The notes: generated by a model not told the origin, from the sequence alone. Shown: positions 47,378-56,700, counted from the first letter of the stretch. The stretch: 64,000 nucleotides of DNA from Ectothiorhodospira marina (GCF_900109495.1 NZ_FOAA01000005.1:1-64000), one strand, 5' to 3'. A program made the numbers and translations.

Positions 47378-50059
47378 CTACAATCGCTTGCTCACCAGCT
47401 TGATGCCCTCGTCCTCCCGACTGTTGCGGGAGCTGAAGCCGAGGCGATGCATCAGGGCCATCATGTTGGTGTTCTGGGCAAGCACGTCCCCCTCCATGGT
47501 ACGCAGGCCGCGGGTGCGGGCCACATCCATGAGCTCGTTCATCAGGTGTGAACCCACGCCCCGGCCCTGCCACTCGTCGGCCACTGCCAGTGCGAACTCA
47601 CAACTCTGCTGGTCCGGGTTGGCGGTGTAACGGGCCACCGCCACCTGCAGCTCGGAGCCATCCGGGCGCTCCTGAACGGCGACCAGGGCCATTTCCCGGT
47701 CGTAATCGATCTGGGTGAACCGCACCAGCATTTGCGGGGTGAGCTCATGCACTGCCTGCATGAAGCGGTAATACCGGGATTCCGCCGAGAGGGTGCGCAC
47801 GAAGTCCTGTTCGATCTTGGCATCCTCGGGCCGGATTGGCCGGATGGTCAGGTTGGTGCCATCGGGCAACTGCCATTGATTGACCAGGTGGGCAGGGTAG
47901 GGATGGATGGCCATGTGGGCATAGCGATCCGGCATCACCGGCGGGAAGTTCACGGTGATGCGGGCATCCACCGCCGCCAGGCCGCGTTCATCGGCGATCA
48001 GGGGGTTGATGTCCATTTCCTGGATCTCCGGAAGCTCGCAGACCATCTCAGACACCCGCAGCAGTACCTGTTCCAGGGCCTGGGCATCCACCGCGGGCAT
48101 GTTGCGGAATTCCTTGAGGAGCTTGGCCACCTTGGTCCGCGCGATCATGCCTTCGATGATCACCTCGTTGAGGGGCGGCAGGGCCACGGCCCGGTCCTTG
48201 ATCACCTCCACCGAGGTGCCGCCGGATCCGAAGCTGATGACCGGTCCGAAGACCGGATCCCGGAGCACGCCCACCATGAGTTCCCGGCCGTAGGTGCTCT
48301 GATGCATGCGCTCCAGGGTCACGCCATTGATACGGGCCTCGGGCTTGAGCCGTCGAGCGTCGTCCACCATGGTCTGGAAGGCGTTGCGCACGGATTCGGC
48401 GCTGGCGATGTTCAGGCGCACACCCTGCACGTCGGACTTGTGGGTGATGTCGGGGGAGTCGATCTTCATGGCCACCGGATAGCCCACGGTGCCCGCGGCC
48501 ACCAGGGCCTCGCCCGCCGTGTTGGCCCGCATGGTCTGGGTGACCGGAATGCGAAACGCGGACAGCACCGCCTTGGATTCCAGGGTGCTGAGCAGCTTGC
48601 GGCCCTCGGAGAGGGCCCCCTCGATGATCAGTCGGGCGCCGTGCACGTCGGTGCGACCGCGGTCGGTGAGGGGGCTGGGCACCTGCAACAGCAGGCGTTG
48701 ATTGCGTTTGTGGGAGGCCAGGTAGGCAAAGCCCTCCACCGAGGCCTCGGGGGTGGTGAAATGAGGCAGGCGCTCGTGCGTGAGATGGTCACGGCCTTCA
48801 CGCACCTGGATATCACCCATCCAGCATCCGAGCACGGGTTTTTTCACCTTCTTGGCGACTCGGGTGGTCACTTCGGCCACGCTCAGGGGATCGGTCATGG
48901 CCTGAGGTGTCAGCATGATGATGGAGGCATCCACGCCGCTGTCCTCAAGACATGCGGTCATGGCACTTTCGAAGCGCTCTGCATCCGCATCCCCCAGGAT
49001 GTCCACGGGATTACCGTGAGACCATTGCTCCGGCAGGGCCTTGTTGAGCTTGTCCATGGTTTGGGTACTGAACTGAGCCATGCTCACATCCAGTTCCACC
49101 GCCCGGTCAGTGGCCATGACGCCGGGCCCCCCGGCATTGGTGATGATGGCCAGGCGGTTGCCTTCCACCCGATAGCCACTGGAGAGGATGCGGGCCGCGG
49201 AGAAGAGTTGCTGGATGGTCATGGCACGCACGGCGCCGGCCCGTTCCAAAGCGGCGTCGAAGACATCGTCAGCGCCCACCAGGGAGCCGGTATGGGACAT
49301 GGCCGCCCGCGAGCCCTCCGCATGGCGACCGGACTTGATGACGATGACCGGCTTCATGCGCGCGGCAGCACGCAGGCCACTCATGAAGCGCCTGGCGTTG
49401 TGAATGCCCTCCACGTAGAGGAGGATGCTGCGGGTCTCCCGATCCAGGGCCAGATAATCCAGCACATCGCCAAAATCCACATCGGAGGCGTCGCCCATGG
49501 AGGCCACGGCGGAAAAACCGATCTCCTGGCTCTCGGCCCAATCCAGGATGGCGGTGCAGATGGCGCCGGATTGGGATACCAGGGCCAGATTCCCCGGCAG
49601 GGCCTTGTTCTTGCTGAAGGTGGCATTGAGGCCGCGCCCCGGTCGCATCACGCCGAGACAGTTGGGTCCGATCAGGCGCAGGTCATATTCCCGGGAGATC
49701 TCGATGATCTCCTCCTCTAGGCGTTTACCGGCCCGCCCGGACTCACTGAATCCGGCGGAGAGCACCACGGCCCCGTGTACGCCGTGTTCGCCGCAGTGGC
49801 GCAGGACATTGGGCACGGTGCGTGCGGGGGTGGCCACCACGACCATCTCCACGGGCCGGCCAATGGCCTCCACGTCGGGATAGCAGCGGCGTCCGTGCAC
49901 GCTTTCGTGCTTGGGGTTCACCGGGTACAGCTCACCCTTGAAGCCGGCGTCCACCAAATTGGCGAACACCAGGTTACCCAAGGCGTTGTCCCGTTCGGTG
50001 GCGCCGATCACGGCAATGCTGCGCGGCGCGAAAATTCGGTTGAGGAAGTGTGGTCCCAT
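47378..50059 (-). CDS. Pat/YfiQ-type protein lysine acetyltransferase (CoA-binding, ATP-grasp, GNAT)
   Basis: An 893-residue multidomain enzyme. N-terminal CoA-binding fold (IAVIGATERDNALGNLVF), succinyl-CoA-ligase-like flavodoxin domain, ATP-grasp (about residues 480-700), and a C-terminal GNAT domain (FVRTLSAESRYYRFM, ALAVADEWQGRGVGSHLMNELMDVAR). This is the architecture of PatZ/Pat, which acetylates and inactivates acetyl-CoA synthetase. ATG 50059 is chosen because MGPHFLNRIFAPRSIAVIGA is the family start; the longer frame to 50206 lacks homology. It is divergent from a deacetylase-family gene across 173 bp. Confidence 0.9.
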   Translation of the reverse strand: MGPHFLNRIFAPRSIAVIGATERDNALGNLVFANLVDAGFKGELYPVNPKHESVHGRRCYPDVEAIGRPVEMVVVATPARTVPNVLRHCGEHGVHGAVVLSAGFSESGRAGKRLEEEIIEISREYDLRLIGPNCLGVMRPGRGLNATFSKNKALPGNLALVSQSGAICTAILDWAESQEIGFSAVASMGDASDVDFGDVLDYLALDRETRSILLYVEGIHNARRFMSGLRAAARMKPVIVIKSGRHAEGSRAAMSHTGSLVGADDVFDAALERAGAVRAMTIQQLFSAARILSSGYRVEGNRLAIITNAGGPGVMATDRAVELDVSMAQFSTQTMDKLNKALPEQWSHGNPVDILGDADAERFESAMTACLEDSGVDASIIMLTPQAMTDPLSVAEVTTRVAKKVKKPVLGCWMGDIQVREGRDHLTHERLPHFTTPEASVEGFAYLASHKRNQRLLLQVPSPLTDRGRTDVHGARLIIEGALSEGRKLLSTLESKAVLSAFRIPVTQTMRANTAGEALVAAGTVGYPVAMKIDSPDITHKSDVQGVRLNIASAESVRNAFQTMVDDARRLKPEARINGVTLERMHQSTYGRELMVGVLRDPVFGPVISFGSGGTSVEVIKDRAVALPPLNEVIIEGMIARTKVAKLLKEFRNMPAVDAQALEQVLLRVSEMVCELPEIQEMDINPLIADERGLAAVDARITVNFPPVMPDRYAHMAIHPYPAHLVNQWQLPDGTNLTIRPIRPEDAKIEQDFVRTLSAESRYYRFMQAVHELTPQMLVRFTQIDYDREMALVAVQERPDGSELQVAVARYTANPDQQSCEFALAVADEWQGRGVGSHLMNELMDVARTRGLRTMEGDVLAQNTNMMALMHRLGFSSRNSREDEGIKLVSKRL

Positions 50060-50232
50060 GGTTGTGCTGCTGATCGCCCCTGTAGAGATTCTCTCTGAGT
50101 ATAGTATGGGTGATGCTGCGGTGCGGCGAAACCGCCTGGGGACGAATGGCACAAGCAGACGAAATTGTCTCAGCCTATCTCGTCTTTTCGCGCTTCGCGT
50201 TACCATGGGAAAAAGCCCAAGGAGTCGTGCCC

Positions 50233-51162
50233 ATGACCATCGCCTTCATCACGCATCATGAATGCAGTTTGCACCGGGTGGCCGTTCACCATCCAGAGGT
50301 GCCCGAACGCCTGTCCGCCATTGACGATCGGATGCTGGCGTCGGGGATCAGTATTCTCTTGAGCCATTATGACGCACCGCTGGTCACCCGTGAGCAGTTG
50401 CTGCGGGTACACACCGCGGATTACGTGGATTACGTGGAGTCCTCTTCGCCGGGCCCGGACGACATGGTGTGTCTGGACGAGGGGGATACGGTGATGACGG
50501 AGCATACCCTGCAGGCGGCCCGACGGGCGGCGGGTGCGGCGGTCCTGGGGGTGGATCTGGTGATGTCGGGAGAGGCCAGCAGTGCCTTTTGCAGCGTGCG
50601 CCCGCCGGGGCATCATGCGGAGCGGGCGCGGGCCATGGGGTTCTGCATCTTCAATAATGTCGCGGTGGGGGCGGCCCATGCCCTGGCTCAGCATGGTCTG
50701 GAGCGTGTGGCGGTGGTGGATTTCGATGTCCATCATGGCAACGGTACGGAGGATATTTTCCGTGACGAGCCGCGGGTGTTGTTCTGCTCGACCTTCCAGC
50801 ATCCGTTTTATCCGCATACCGGCGAGGCGGTGGATTCCCCGCATCTGGTGAATGTGCCGTTGACGCGGGGGGTCACGGGCAGGGAGTTTCGGGATGCGGT
50901 CAAGGGTCACTGGTTGCCGGCGCTGGAGGCCTTCAAACCGCAGTTGATCATGATTTCGGCGGGCTTTGACGGCCATCGTGAGGAGGATATGGCGGATTTC
51001 CGCCTGGTGGAGGATGACTATGCCTGGGTGACACGGGAGTTGAAGGAGGTGGCCAAGCGTCACGGGGAGGGGCGGTTGGTGTCCTGCCTGGAGGGGGGGT
51101 ATGCCCTGTCCGCCCTGGGGCGGTCGGCGTGTGTGCATCTGGATGCGTTGATCGGGCACTGA
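50233..51162 (+). CDS. Histone deacetylase / AcuC-family deacetylase
   Basis: A 309-residue zinc hydrolase of the arginase-deacetylase fold. HHPEVPERLSAI start, active-site PPGHHAERARAMGFCIFNN (His pair about 127-128), metal ligands DFDVHHGNGT (about 163-172) and FDGHREEDM with Asp, and a C-terminal LEGGYALSALGR. It may deacetylate proteins or acetylpolyamines. ATG 50233 follows AAGGAGTCG. Divergence from the Pat-type acetyltransferase suggests a reversible protein-acetylation pair, as with AcuA/AcuC of Bacillus. Confidence 0.9.
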   Translation: MTIAFITHHECSLHRVAVHHPEVPERLSAIDDRMLASGISILLSHYDAPLVTREQLLRVHTADYVDYVESSSPGPDDMVCLDEGDTVMTEHTLQAARRAAGAAVLGVDLVMSGEASSAFCSVRPPGHHAERARAMGFCIFNNVAVGAAHALAQHGLERVAVVDFDVHHGNGTEDIFRDEPRVLFCSTFQHPFYPHTGEAVDSPHLVNVPLTRGVTGREFRDAVKGHWLPALEAFKPQLIMISAGFDGHREEDMADFRLVEDDYAWVTRELKEVAKRHGEGRLVSCLEGGYALSALGRSACVHLDALIGH

Positions 51163-51189
51163 GTTGGGTTTTGTGGTGCCTGGGTTTGG

Positions 51190-51346
51190 CATCGGGACGC
51201 TGAGGTGGCTTCCGGTGTGAGGGACGCCGTGAATACTCCTCCTTGTAGGCTTGACCGCCGCATCCCTGCGGCGAACACCCGCTCCCGGGCACCCGCCCCC
51301 GAGGACATCGGGACGCTGAGGGGCTTCCGGTTGGAGGGGCGCCGTG
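51190..51346. repeat. Pair of about 42-bp imperfect direct repeats
   Basis: CATCGGGACGCTGAGG..CTTCCGGT and what follows to GCCGTG occur at 51190-51231 and again at 51306-51346. Between them lies a small hairpin with GCCGC and GCGGC arms (about 51252-51267). No gene covers this 290-bp gap. Confidence 0.7.
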
Positions 51347-51397
51347 GGGGCTCGCTTGCAAGTTTGACTATCGGGGCCCCAGCGGCTGCGGTCAAAG

Positions 51398-51436
51398 CCC
51401 CTCTCCCGCTGGCGGGAGAGGGGTTGGGGTGAGGGT
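51398..51436. repeat. Palindromic repeat, family member
   Basis: Arms CCCCTCTCCCGC and GCGGGAGAGGGG with a TG loop, followed by TTGGGGTGAGGG. It lies 17 bp before the 3' end of the redoxin gene. Confidence 0.9.
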
Positions 51437-51452
51437 GGGGGGAGTGTCGCCC

Positions 51453-52010
51453 TTACCCCTTCCACTTGATGTTGCAGCCCAGGCTGGGTTTCTGGTCCTG
51501 GGGGATGGGGTTGCCCTGGAGAAGGGCGTCGGCGGCGGCGCGCAGGTCCTTGCCGGTGACGGCGACGTCGCTGCCGGGGCGGCAGTCGTCGAACTGGCCG
51601 CGGTAGACCAGCTTGCGGTCGGCATCGAAGAGGTAGAAGTCCGGGGTGCAGGCGGCGTCGTAGGCCTTGGCCACTTCCTGAGTCTCGTCGAACAGGTAGG
51701 GGAAGGTGTAGCCGAAGCGGCGGGCGTCGTCCTGCATCTTTTCAGGGCTGTCTTCCGGGAAGTTGTCCGCGTCGTTGGCGTTGATGGCGATCACGGCCAG
51801 GCCCTTGTCGGTGTATTCACGACCGAAACGGGCGAATTCGTGGCGGATGAGTTGTACGAAGGGGCAGTGGTTGCAGATGAAGGCGATCACATAGCCCTTG
51901 GCCTGGGGAAAGTCATCCAGGGAAACGGTCTTGCCGGTGGATGGGTCGGGCAGGTTGAAGTCGGGGGCGCGAGTGCCCAGGTCGATCATTCGGGATTCGG
52001 TTCTGGCCAT
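51453..52010 (-). CDS. Thioredoxin-family (AhpC/TSA-like) protein
   Basis: A 185-residue cytosolic redoxin with an APDFNLPDPSTGK start and the active site CNHCPF (CxxC), where the Pro after the second Cys is a marker of this subfamily. C-terminal NPSLGCNIKWKG-type ending (here KPSLGCNIKWKG). Redox partner unknown. Start ATG 52010 has GGAGAATCCC before it. It is downstream of tas on the same strand, separated by one degenerate palindromic repeat (52024-52060). Confidence 0.9.
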   Translation of the reverse strand: MARTESRMIDLGTRAPDFNLPDPSTGKTVSLDDFPQAKGYVIAFICNHCPFVQLIRHEFARFGREYTDKGLAVIAINANDADNFPEDSPEKMQDDARRFGYTFPYLFDETQEVAKAYDAACTPDFYLFDADRKLVYRGQFDDCRPGSDVAVTGKDLRAAADALLQGNPIPQDQKPSLGCNIKWKG

Positions 52011-52023
52011 GGGATTCTCCTTG

Positions 52024-52060
52024 CCCTCTCCGGCTGGCGGGAGAGGGGGTGAGGGTGGGC
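52024..52060. repeat. Degenerate palindromic repeat
   Basis: CCCTCTCC, a GGCTGGC centre, then GGGAGAGGG and GGTGAGGGTGGG; an imperfect copy of the family between tas and the redoxin gene. Confidence 0.75.
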
Positions 52061-52068
52061 GTGCTCAA

Positions 52069-53103
52069 TCAGGGGCACGGAACGGGATATCTCTCGTGTA
52101 CGGCTTCGATCTCCTCCAGCACCGCCTCACTCAATGTGACCTCCAGACTATCGAGATTCTCCTCCAGCTGGGATAGCTTGGTGGCACCAATGATGTTGCT
52201 GGTGACAAAGGGCTGGGCGTTCACGAAGGCCAGGGACATCTGTGCCGGGCTCAGGTCGTGGCGCCGGGCGATGTCCGCGTATTCGCGGGTGGCGGCCACG
52301 CCGGTTTCGCCGGAGTAGCGCACAAAACGAGAGTACAGGGTGATGCGCCCATCGGGCGGGGCGTTTTCCAGGTATTTGCCGCTCAAGGCACCGAAGGCCA
52401 TGGGTGAATAGGCGAGCAGGCCCACGTCCTCGCGGATGGCCATCTCGGCCAGGCCCACCTCGAAACTGCGGTTGAGCAGGTTGTAGGGGTTCTGAATGGA
52501 GGCAATACGGGGCAGGTCGGCCTGTTCCGCCAGGCGCAGGTACTCCATGAGCCCCCAGGGGGTCTCGTTGGAGATGCCGATGCTGCGCACCTTGCCGGCA
52601 CGCACGAAATCGGCCAGCACCTCCAGGGTTTCGGCAATGGGTGTGGCGCCGATGTCGTCCTGGTGCCGATAGCCCAACTGGCCGAAGTAGTTGGTGGGGC
52701 GCGATGGCCAGTGGATCTGGTACAGGTCCAGGTAGTCCGTCTGCAGTCGTTCCAGGCTGTCGTGCAGGGCCTGTTCCAGGTGGGGCCGGTCCAGTTGCGG
52801 GCCGCCACGGATGTGGCCGAAGTTCTCGCTGGGGCCTGATGCCTTGGAGGCGATCACCAGGTCGTCGCGCCGGCCGCGACGGGCCAGCCAGGTGCCCAGA
52901 TAGCGTTCTGTGCGCCCCTGGGTCTCGGCCTTGGGGGGGACCGGGTACATCTCGGCCGTGTCGATGAAGTTGATGCCCCTCTCCATCGCCATGTCCAGCT
53001 GACTGTGGGCCTCGGCCTCGGTGTTCTGTTCGCCCCAGGTCATGGTGCCCAGGCACAGGGTACTCACCTGGATGCCGGAACGTCCCAATGGCTTGGTCTG
53101 CAT
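52069..53103 (-). CDS. tas: Tas-type NADP(H)-dependent aldo-keto reductase
   Basis: A 344-residue TIM-barrel aldo-keto reductase that follows E. coli Tas closely: LGTMTWGEQNTEAEAHSQLD, GINFIDTAEMYPVPP, ERLQTDYLDLYQIHWPSRPTNYFG and IQNPYNLLNRSFEVGLAE. Catalytic Asp, Tyr, Lys and His are in place (DTAEMY, IASKASG, IHW). ATG 53103 follows GGGAGAAC; the TTG at 53118 is rejected. Physiological substrate unclear. Confidence 0.92.
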   Translation of the reverse strand: MQTKPLGRSGIQVSTLCLGTMTWGEQNTEAEAHSQLDMAMERGINFIDTAEMYPVPPKAETQGRTERYLGTWLARRGRRDDLVIASKASGPSENFGHIRGGPQLDRPHLEQALHDSLERLQTDYLDLYQIHWPSRPTNYFGQLGYRHQDDIGATPIAETLEVLADFVRAGKVRSIGISNETPWGLMEYLRLAEQADLPRIASIQNPYNLLNRSFEVGLAEMAIREDVGLLAYSPMAFGALSGKYLENAPPDGRITLYSRFVRYSGETGVAATREYADIARRHDLSPAQMSLAFVNAQPFVTSNIIGATKLSQLEENLDSLEVTLSEAVLEEIEAVHERYPVPCP

Positions 53104-53196
53104 GATGTTCTCCCGCAATGCTTGAATCTGCCAGGATACAACCCAGCCCCCATCCGGATAAATCCAGCCCTCCAGACAACCCCCGCAGGAGCCCCC

Positions 53197-53282
53197 GTGG
53201 GAGCGGCCCTCGGCCGCGAAAGGCGGAGAGCACCAAGATCAACCTCCCTGCCAGACCCATTCGCGGGCAGGCCCACTCCCAC
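53197..53282. repeat. Inverted pair of REP-like elements
   Basis: GTGGGAGCGGCCCTCGGCCG then CGAA (53197-53220) on plus and the same type (GTGGGAGTGGGCCTGCCCGC then GAAT) on minus at 53259-53282, 38 bp apart. They closely resemble the REP sequences of Pseudomonas and form a BIME-like unit between tas and prk. Confidence 0.75.
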
Positions 53283-53317
53283 AGGTCCCCTCAGGGAAGG
53301 TGGTCTCCCATGGGACA

Positions 53318-53346
53318 GGGGGAGTTGGCCAGGGCGGCCCTCCCCC
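53318..53346 (-). terminator. Possible terminator hairpin after prk
   Basis: Seven-bp arms GGGGGAG and CTCCCCC lie just past the prk stop (53353). No T-run follows on the minus strand, so this is weak. Confidence 0.3.
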
Positions 53347-53352
53347 AAAACC

Positions 53353-54243
53353 TCAGCGCCGCTTTTCCAGCATGTTGGCGATGATGGGGGCCAGGATCAC
53401 CTCCATGGCCAGCCCCATCTTGCCACCGGGCACCACGATGGTGTTGCGGCGCGACATGAAGGAGTCATGCAGCATGTTCAGCAGGTAGGGAAAATCCACA
53501 CCGAATTTCTTGGGGTCGCGGAAGCGGATCACCACCAGGCTCTCATCCGGCGTGGGGATATCGCGGGCGATGAAGGGGTTGGAGGTATCCACGGTGGGGA
53601 CCCGCTGGAAGTTGATGTCCGTCTTGGAGAACTGCGGCGTGATGTAGTGGACGTAGTCGGGCATGCGGCGCAGCATGGTGTCGACGATGGCCTCAGCCGT
53701 GTAGCCGCGCTCGGCATTGTCGCGGAAGATTTTCTGGATCCATTCCAGGTTGACGATGGGGACCACGCCGATGCCCAGGTCCACATGCTGAGCGGCATTC
53801 ACATCGCCGTCAGTCACCAGGCCGTGCAAGCCCTCGTAGAACATGAGATCGGTGCCGTCGGGGATGTCTTCCCAGGGCGTGAATTCACCGGCCTTGAGGC
53901 TGGTGCCGAGCCGACCATTGTGGTTGTCCGCTTCTTCTTCGTTGTGGATGTAGTAGCGCTTCTTGCCACCGCCGGTCTCACCGTAGGTCTTGAACATCTC
54001 TTCGAGTTTGTCGAACAGATTGGCCTCGGGGCCAAAGTGACTGAAGTGATTGTTGCCATGGGCGGCGGCCTCCTTCATGGCCTGCTTCATCTCCACCCGG
54101 TTGTAGCGGTGGAAGCTGTCACCCTCGATGATCACCGGATTGATATGTTCACGGCGGAAGATATGCTCAAAGGCGTTCTTGACCGTGGAGGTTCCGGCGC
54201 CGGATGAACCGGTGACGGCCACAATCGGGTGTTTTCTGGACAT
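53353..54243 (-). CDS. prk: Phosphoribulokinase
   Basis: Calvin-cycle kinase making ribulose 1,5-bisphosphate from ribulose 5-phosphate and ATP. 296 residues, the proteobacterial type. P-loop GSSGAGTSTV (about 12-21), EGDSFHRYNR, HFGPEANLFDKLE, FYEGLHG and IVVPGGKMGLAMEVIL. ATG 54243 has AGAGGAG 9 bp before it. It stands alone, not in a cbb operon; RubisCO genes are not in the window. Upstream on the minus strand ATTATAA (about 54288) may be part of its promoter. It supports an autotrophic lifestyle. Confidence 0.96.
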   Translation of the reverse strand: MSRKHPIVAVTGSSGAGTSTVKNAFEHIFRREHINPVIIEGDSFHRYNRVEMKQAMKEAAAHGNNHFSHFGPEANLFDKLEEMFKTYGETGGGKKRYYIHNEEEADNHNGRLGTSLKAGEFTPWEDIPDGTDLMFYEGLHGLVTDGDVNAAQHVDLGIGVVPIVNLEWIQKIFRDNAERGYTAEAIVDTMLRRMPDYVHYITPQFSKTDINFQRVPTVDTSNPFIARDIPTPDESLVVIRFRDPKKFGVDFPYLLNMLHDSFMSRRNTIVVPGGKMGLAMEVILAPIIANMLEKRR

Positions 54244-54422
54244 GGGTTCGACTCCTCTTTGGGTTTGATGGCTGTTTTTTTAGCGCACTTATAATGGGCT
54301 CCCCCGCATCTGGGCCGAGGAACCATATGGGGTATTCTTTAGGATTCCATCCTTGGAACTGTCTGCGATGGCGCCTATACCTACACCATGAGCCGACACC
54401 ATGGCAACCATCGGGCGTCTGC

Positions 54423-56495
54423 TTACGGGGTGCGTTTCCGATGGGGCTGCAGGGTTTCCAGGGCTTCCCTGTAGGAGCCAAAGATGTTTTTCTCGCCGAT
54501 CTCATCCAGCAGGCCGGCCCGTTTCATGTACTTGAGAACACCCGGCTTGAGGCCGCTGAACATGAGGGTGCAGTCGGCCGCCTGAAGATCAGTGATCAGG
54601 GAACGGATCTTGTCGATGCCCGAGGCATCAATGCGGTTCAGGCTGTTGCCGACAACCAGCAGGGCGCGTGCATTCGGGTTGCGGGCGAGGGCATCCATCA
54701 CCGCATCCTCGAAATGCGCGGTGTTCATGAAGACCAGCGAGGCATCAAACCGCAATATTGCAAAGTCCTCGGCAGCCGGCTCTTCATCCTCTCCTTCGGC
54801 ATCATCACGAATGGACCCTGGGCGCGTCCCATCCGAGCGCAAGCTCTGTATTTCGTAGCGAGGCCGAACGGTTCCCGCCAGGAATACAAGATTGGCCATG
54901 AGTGCCCCGACGATCACGCCATTGGCCAGATTCGGTGCCATGAGCAGCGTGACCCCAAAGGTGATGAAGCCGGCCAGACCGTCCGCACGCCGGATGCTCC
55001 AGTACTGAGCCATCGTTCGGAAATCCACGAGGCCGAATACGGCGGACATGACGATGGCCGCCAGAACTGCCTGGGGAAGGTGATAAAGCCATGGGGTGAG
55101 GTAGAGCATGGTGATGAGCACGCCGATGGCGCTGATGATCGCGAACATCCCCGTCTGGGCTCCGGAGCGTGCAGCCACGGCTGAGCGGGAAAATGACCCG
55201 CTCACCGAGAAAGACTGGAAGAAGCTGCCCACGATGTTGGCCAGCCCCTGGCCGATCAATTCTTGATTGGGATTAAGCTTTTCACGGCGTCGAGCCGCCA
55301 GGGCCCGTGAGATGGCCGTGGCCTCCATGAAGCCGATCAGGGCCATGACAAAGGCCGCGGGCAGGAGTGCGGGCATGACATCCCAGTGCAATACGGGGGC
55401 CTGTATGCTGGGCAGGCCCTGGGGTATGGTGCCCACCACTTGCCCCCCGGAAGCCATGATCAGGCGATTCCCTTCGAAGCCGGATAACCGCCACACGGGC
55501 CCCGCATCGCCCGCCTCCCTGGGCTGGAACACCGATCCCAGTGTGGGGTGGTCACGGCGTGTGAGCTGCTGCCGATGGGCCTCCAGTCGCAACGCATTGC
55601 GTGCCTTGCTCAAGCGCTTCTTTTCCGATTCCAGGGTGGCCACGCGCACCGCCAGCTCCGGTGGGTGGACTCCCGCGTCTTCGGAGGACTGCAGCGCCTC
55701 GGAGGCCTCGTTCAGGGTCTGAATCACGCGGTCGAGGTCCTGTCGTGCCGCCAGGAGTCCATGGTAGATACCCTCAACGGGATCCCCCTGGACCTGTTCG
55801 ATATCCACCGTTTCGTTACGCTCGAAGCCGATGAGGGCGCTGATCAGTGTGCCCAGGATCACCACCACCAACACACCCGGCAGCCGTGGCATGAGGTACC
55901 GCAAGCCCACCAGGGCCACCAGCGTTCCCACGCCGAAGGCCACGGTGGGCCAGTGGGCATGGGGAATCTGTGCCACCACGCCGAAAAAATCCTCCAGAAA
56001 CGTGCCGCTGTCCGGTTTGGGAACCGACAGGAAGGTGTTCAACAGGGAGAGCCCGATGATCAGGGCGGCAGCGTTGGTGAACCCGATGATGACCGGTTGG
56101 GAAACGAAGTTCATCAGGATGCCCAGCCGGAAGATTCCCAGCAAAAGCCGCATGACGCCGACCATCAGTGCCAGCAGAATGGACAGTTCGATGAAATATT
56201 GAGTGCCGGCGGCCGCGAAGGGCGCCAATGAGGCGGCCGACAGCAGTGAGATCATGGCGACGGGGCCGGTATGCAGAAAGCGCGACGATCCCCAGAGCGA
56301 GCCGATGATGGCGGGGATCGCGGAGGCATACAGGCCGTAGATGACGGGCAGACCCGCCAGCGTGGCGTAAGCCATGCCCTGGGGCACCAGGATCATGGTG
56401 ACGCTGATTCCGGCCACGACGTCCGCACGCAACTGCTTGCCGGAAATGGGGAACCAGTTCAGGAAAGGCAACAGGCGATACAGCCAATAATTCAT
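54423..56495 (-). CDS. SulP-family anion transporter with internal coiled-coil insertion and STAS domain
   Basis: A 690-residue SulP/SLC26 transporter, inner membrane. The N-terminal membrane core has DVVAGISVTMILVPQGMAYA and GPVAMISLL. The second half has the LNPNQELIGQGLANIVGSFF signature and the C-terminus is a STAS domain (about 580-690). Between the first-half helix ending VILGTLISALIGF (about 224) and VVGTIPQGLPS (about 353-363) there are about 125 hydrophilic residues with coiled-coil character, which most SulP proteins lack. Substrate could be sulfate, bicarbonate or another anion; proximity to prk is compatible with bicarbonate but does not prove it. It is divergent from the universal stress gene. 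Confidence 0.88.
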   Translation of the reverse strand: MNYWLYRLLPFLNWFPISGKQLRADVVAGISVTMILVPQGMAYATLAGLPVIYGLYASAIPAIIGSLWGSSRFLHTGPVAMISLLSAASLAPFAAAGTQYFIELSILLALMVGVMRLLLGIFRLGILMNFVSQPVIIGFTNAAALIIGLSLLNTFLSVPKPDSGTFLEDFFGVVAQIPHAHWPTVAFGVGTLVALVGLRYLMPRLPGVLVVVILGTLISALIGFERNETVDIEQVQGDPVEGIYHGLLAARQDLDRVIQTLNEASEALQSSEDAGVHPPELAVRVATLESEKKRLSKARNALRLEAHRQQLTRRDHPTLGSVFQPREAGDAGPVWRLSGFEGNRLIMASGGQVVGTIPQGLPSIQAPVLHWDVMPALLPAAFVMALIGFMEATAISRALAARRREKLNPNQELIGQGLANIVGSFFQSFSVSGSFSRSAVAARSGAQTGMFAIISAIGVLITMLYLTPWLYHLPQAVLAAIVMSAVFGLVDFRTMAQYWSIRRADGLAGFITFGVTLLMAPNLANGVIVGALMANLVFLAGTVRPRYEIQSLRSDGTRPGSIRDDAEGEDEEPAAEDFAILRFDASLVFMNTAHFEDAVMDALARNPNARALLVVGNSLNRIDASGIDKIRSLITDLQAADCTLMFSGLKPGVLKYMKRAGLLDEIGEKNIFGSYREALETLQPHRKRTP

Positions 56496-56609
56496 CGATT
56501 GATCCGTGATGGCCCCAAAATGACTGAACCCCGCAGGCCCTGAGTGAGGGCTCGACCGAGTTACGGTTATATGTCTATATTACAAATGCATATAAGTGTA
56601 GAGATCTTT

Positions 56610-56632
56610 GCTCGAGAATGAAAGACTCGAGC
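56610..56632 (+). other. Hairpin in the leader of the universal stress gene
   Basis: Seven-bp arms GCTCGAG and CTCGAGC with a 9-nt loop, 68 bp before ATG 56701. An AT-rich stretch at 56570-56600 (TATATGTCTATATTACAAA) upstream could be the promoter region. Confidence 0.4.
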
Positions 56633-56700
56633 TGCAAGGGGATGTGAACGGGGCTTGCCTCGGCTATGCTCGAATCGTACCCACGGGTGGAGTGCGTCTC

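Noticed and set aside
47732-49720. A 662-codon plus-strand open frame
   Set aside because: Antisense to the Pat-type acetyltransferase; His/Gly/Asp-rich shadow composition.
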